From positions 62,001 to 126,000 of the forward strand of contig NZ_AVPS01000008.1 in NCBI RefSeq assembly GCF_000768345.1: 64,000 nt of DNA, given 5' to 3'. Source of the DNA: Lysobacter concretionis Ko07 = DSM 16239 (GTDB taxonomy: Bacteria; Pseudomonadota; Gammaproteobacteria; Xanthomonadales; Xanthomonadaceae). Every line of letters starts with the position of its first letter. The stretch's first letter is position 1. This document shows, in pieces, positions 59,473 through 64,000 of the stretch. The notes under the pieces are model-generated. The model was not told where the DNA came from. It did not search any database and was given only the letters and a program-made list of their open reading frames with translations. The position numbers were made by a program, and so were the translations under genes.

Positions 59473-60000
59473 ATGAGCCAGTCCCTGACCCTCGCCCGTC
59501 CCTATGCCCGCGCCGCGTTCGCCGCGTCGAGCCAGGGCGGTCGCACCGCCGCGTGGTCGCAGGCGCTCGGGCTTGTCGCCCGCATCGCCGCCGACCCGCG
59601 GGTGGAGGCGTTGTTGAAGCACCCGCAGCTGTCCTCCAGCGAAGCGGTGGCCCTGTTGGCGGTGGATGGCGCGGACGAGGATTTCGGCCGCTTCATCGGA
59701 CTGCTGGCCGACAACCGTCGCCTGCCGCTGCTGGCCGAGATCGCCGGAATGTTCGAGCAGCTGCGTGCCGAGGCCGACCGCATCGTCAAGGCCCGGGTCA
59801 CCGCGGCCAGCGAAATGCCGGCGGCCGAGCTGGAATCGATCCGGCTGGCGCTGAAGCAGCGCTTCGGCCGCGAGGTCGAGCTGGAAACCGCGATCGACGA
59901 ATCGCTGATCGGCGGCGCGGTGATCGATGCCGGCGACGTGGTCATCGACGGGTCGCTGAAGGGCAAACTCTCGCGCCTGCAGACGGCGCTGGCCAGTTGA
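59473..60000 (+). CDS. atpH: ATP synthase F1 subunit delta
   Basis: A 175-residue peripheral-stalk subunit that binds the top of F1 and the b dimer. It starts MSQSLTLARPYARAAFAAS, and the C-terminal part contains GGAVIDAGDVVIDGSLKGKL, the delta-subunit signature. GAGCA precedes the ATG at 59473. Confidence 0.95.
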   Translation: MSQSLTLARPYARAAFAASSQGGRTAAWSQALGLVARIAADPRVEALLKHPQLSSSEAVALLAVDGADEDFGRFIGLLADNRRLPLLAEIAGMFEQLRAEADRIVKARVTAASEMPAAELESIRLALKQRFGREVELETAIDESLIGGAVIDAGDVVIDGSLKGKLSRLQTALAS

Positions 60001-60084
60001 TCGCAGTCCATCGCCGCGCCGAGTCATCGCGCTCCGAATCATCGTTTACTTCCGACGCCTGCGTCGGGTACTAGGGAAACACCC

Positions 60085-61632
<1,548 letters not shown>

Positions 61633-61645
61633 GGCGGAAAAGACG

Positions 61646-62509
61646 ATGGCAGGCGGACGTGAAATCAAAACCAAGATCAAGAGCGTGCAGAACACCCGCA
61701 AGGTGACGCGCGCGCTCGAGATGGTCTCGGCTTCCAAGATCCGCAAGGCGCAGGAGCGGATGAAGGTATCGCGCCCGTACGCGCGGGTGATGAAGCAGGT
61801 GATCGGGCATCTGGCCCAGGCCCATTCCGATTACCAGCATCCCTACATGACCGAGCGCGCGGATCCCAAGCGCGTCGGTTACGTCATCGTGTCCTCCGAC
61901 CGCGGCCTGGCCGGTGGCCTCAACAACAACCTGTTCCGCAAGCTGCTGGGCGAGATCCGCCAGTGGCAGGAGCAGGGCGTCGAGGTCGACGTGGTCACCA
62001 TCGGCCAGAAGGCATCGGTGTTCTTCCGCCGGGTCAAGGTCAACATGCTGGCCTCGGTCACCCACCTGGGCGACCAGCCGAAGCTGGAGCAGCTGATCGG
62101 CGTGATCAAGGTCGTGCTGGACGGTTACAGCGCCGGCACCATCGATCGCGTGTTCATCTGCTACAACGATTTCGTCAACACCATGGTCCAGCAGGCGACG
62201 TTCGAGCAGTTGCTGCCGCTGCCCGCGTCGGATGCGCCGGTCTCGCGCCACGACTGGGACTACATCTACGAACCCGATGCGCAGACCGTGCTGGATCACG
62301 TGCTGACGCGCTACATCGAGTCGCTGGTGTACCAGGCGGTGCTGGAGAACGTGGCGTCAGAACATGCCGCGCGCATGGTCGCGATGAAGTCCGCTTCCGA
62401 CAACGCCAACAAGCTGATCGACACCCTGCAGCTGGTCTACAACAAGGCGCGGCAGGCGGCAATCACGCAAGAGATTTCCGAAATCGTCGGCGGCGCGGCG
62501 GCGGTCTGA
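61646..62509 (+). CDS. atpG: ATP synthase F1 subunit gamma
   Basis: A 287-residue central-stalk subunit. It opens [34 protein letters not shown], and the C-terminal helix contains [34 protein letters not shown], both diagnostic. It begins 13 bases after the atpA stop. Confidence 0.98.
   Translation: MAGGREIKTKIKSVQNTRKVTRALEMVSASKIRKAQERMKVSRPYARVMKQVIGHLAQAHSDYQHPYMTERADPKRVGYVIVSSDRGLAGGLNNNLFRKLLGEIRQWQEQGVEVDVVTIGQKASVFFRRVKVNMLASVTHLGDQPKLEQLIGVIKVVLDGYSAGTIDRVFICYNDFVNTMVQQATFEQLLPLPASDAPVSRHDWDYIYEPDAQTVLDHVLTRYIESLVYQAVLENVASEHAARMVAMKSASDNANKLIDTLQLVYNKARQAAITQEISEIVGGAAAV

Positions 62510-64000
<1,491 letters not shown>

Overview
This is a high-GC, gene-dense chromosomal window that looks like a member of the Xanthomonadaceae (Lysobacter/Luteimonas/Xanthomonas relatives). 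The evidence is indirect but consistent. The E3 subunit of pyruvate dehydrogenase carries its own N-terminal lipoyl domain and sits beside aceF. Several small families typical of this group are present (DUF3247-, DUF3297-, DUF6630- and DUF1415-like). There is also a SIMPL protein, a UrcA protein and intergenic hairpin repeats with GTAG/CTAC ends. No tRNA, rRNA, CRISPR array, prophage or insertion sequence was seen. The right end cuts atpD just before its stop codon.

Layout: (1) 0-3 kb, aceE with a terminator. (2) 3.0-5.0 kb, an AT-rich two-gene cassette on the minus strand, a DUF262 (DGQQR-type) protein followed 2 nt later by a protein with an R-x4-H HEPN-ribonuclease signature; this is the clearest transferred and least described system here and a candidate defence module. 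(3) 5.3-11.4 kb, an exported serine hydrolase, UrcA, DUF1428, VOC, the methionine sulfoxide reductases MsrB-MsrA, RlmF, and two small exported orphans. (4) 11.5-18.2 kb, a minus-strand block: LytS/LytTR-type two-component system, SIMPL protein, TPR protein, M13 metallopeptidase lipoprotein. (5) 18.4-29.8 kb, mixed metabolism and unknowns, including a frameshifted aldehyde dehydrogenase, SDR, DJ-1/PfpI protein, MFS exporter, TPR lipoprotein and a degenerate HD-GYP protein. (6) 29.9-33.6 kb, an ABC-2 exporter pair, a cold-shock gene and a FrnE-type DsbA protein. (7) 34.1-37.8 kb, Ku and LigD, the two-protein bacterial NHEJ system. (8) 37.8-41.3 kb, three exported peptidoglycan-acting proteins in a row and a TesA-type esterase. 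(9) 41.4-47.1 kb, a YbbA/YbbP ABC system and two rRNA-modification genes. (10) 47.1-48.0 kb, a repeat-rich spacer. (11) 48.0-52.1 kb, DUF1415, YajQ, alcohol dehydrogenase, an EamA transporter and OmpW. (12) 52.6-56.7 kb, aceF, a small exported protein and lpdA. (13) 56.9-64.0 kb, a DUF2061 membrane protein under an apparent Fur box, then the ATP synthase operon atpI-B-E-F-H-A-G-D with a recognisable sigma70 promoter.

The genes form a core housekeeping backbone (pyruvate dehydrogenase, ATP synthase, rRNA modification, cell-wall enzymes) with one clearly foreign insertion at 3-5 kb. The three pyruvate dehydrogenase components are split over about 50 kb, with aceE alone at one end and aceF-lpdA at the other. 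Repeated hairpin elements cluster in the spacers at 47 kb and 51-52 kb, and one appears to have been captured inside the coding linker of lpdA. All functional calls rest on reading motifs and context; no database search was possible.
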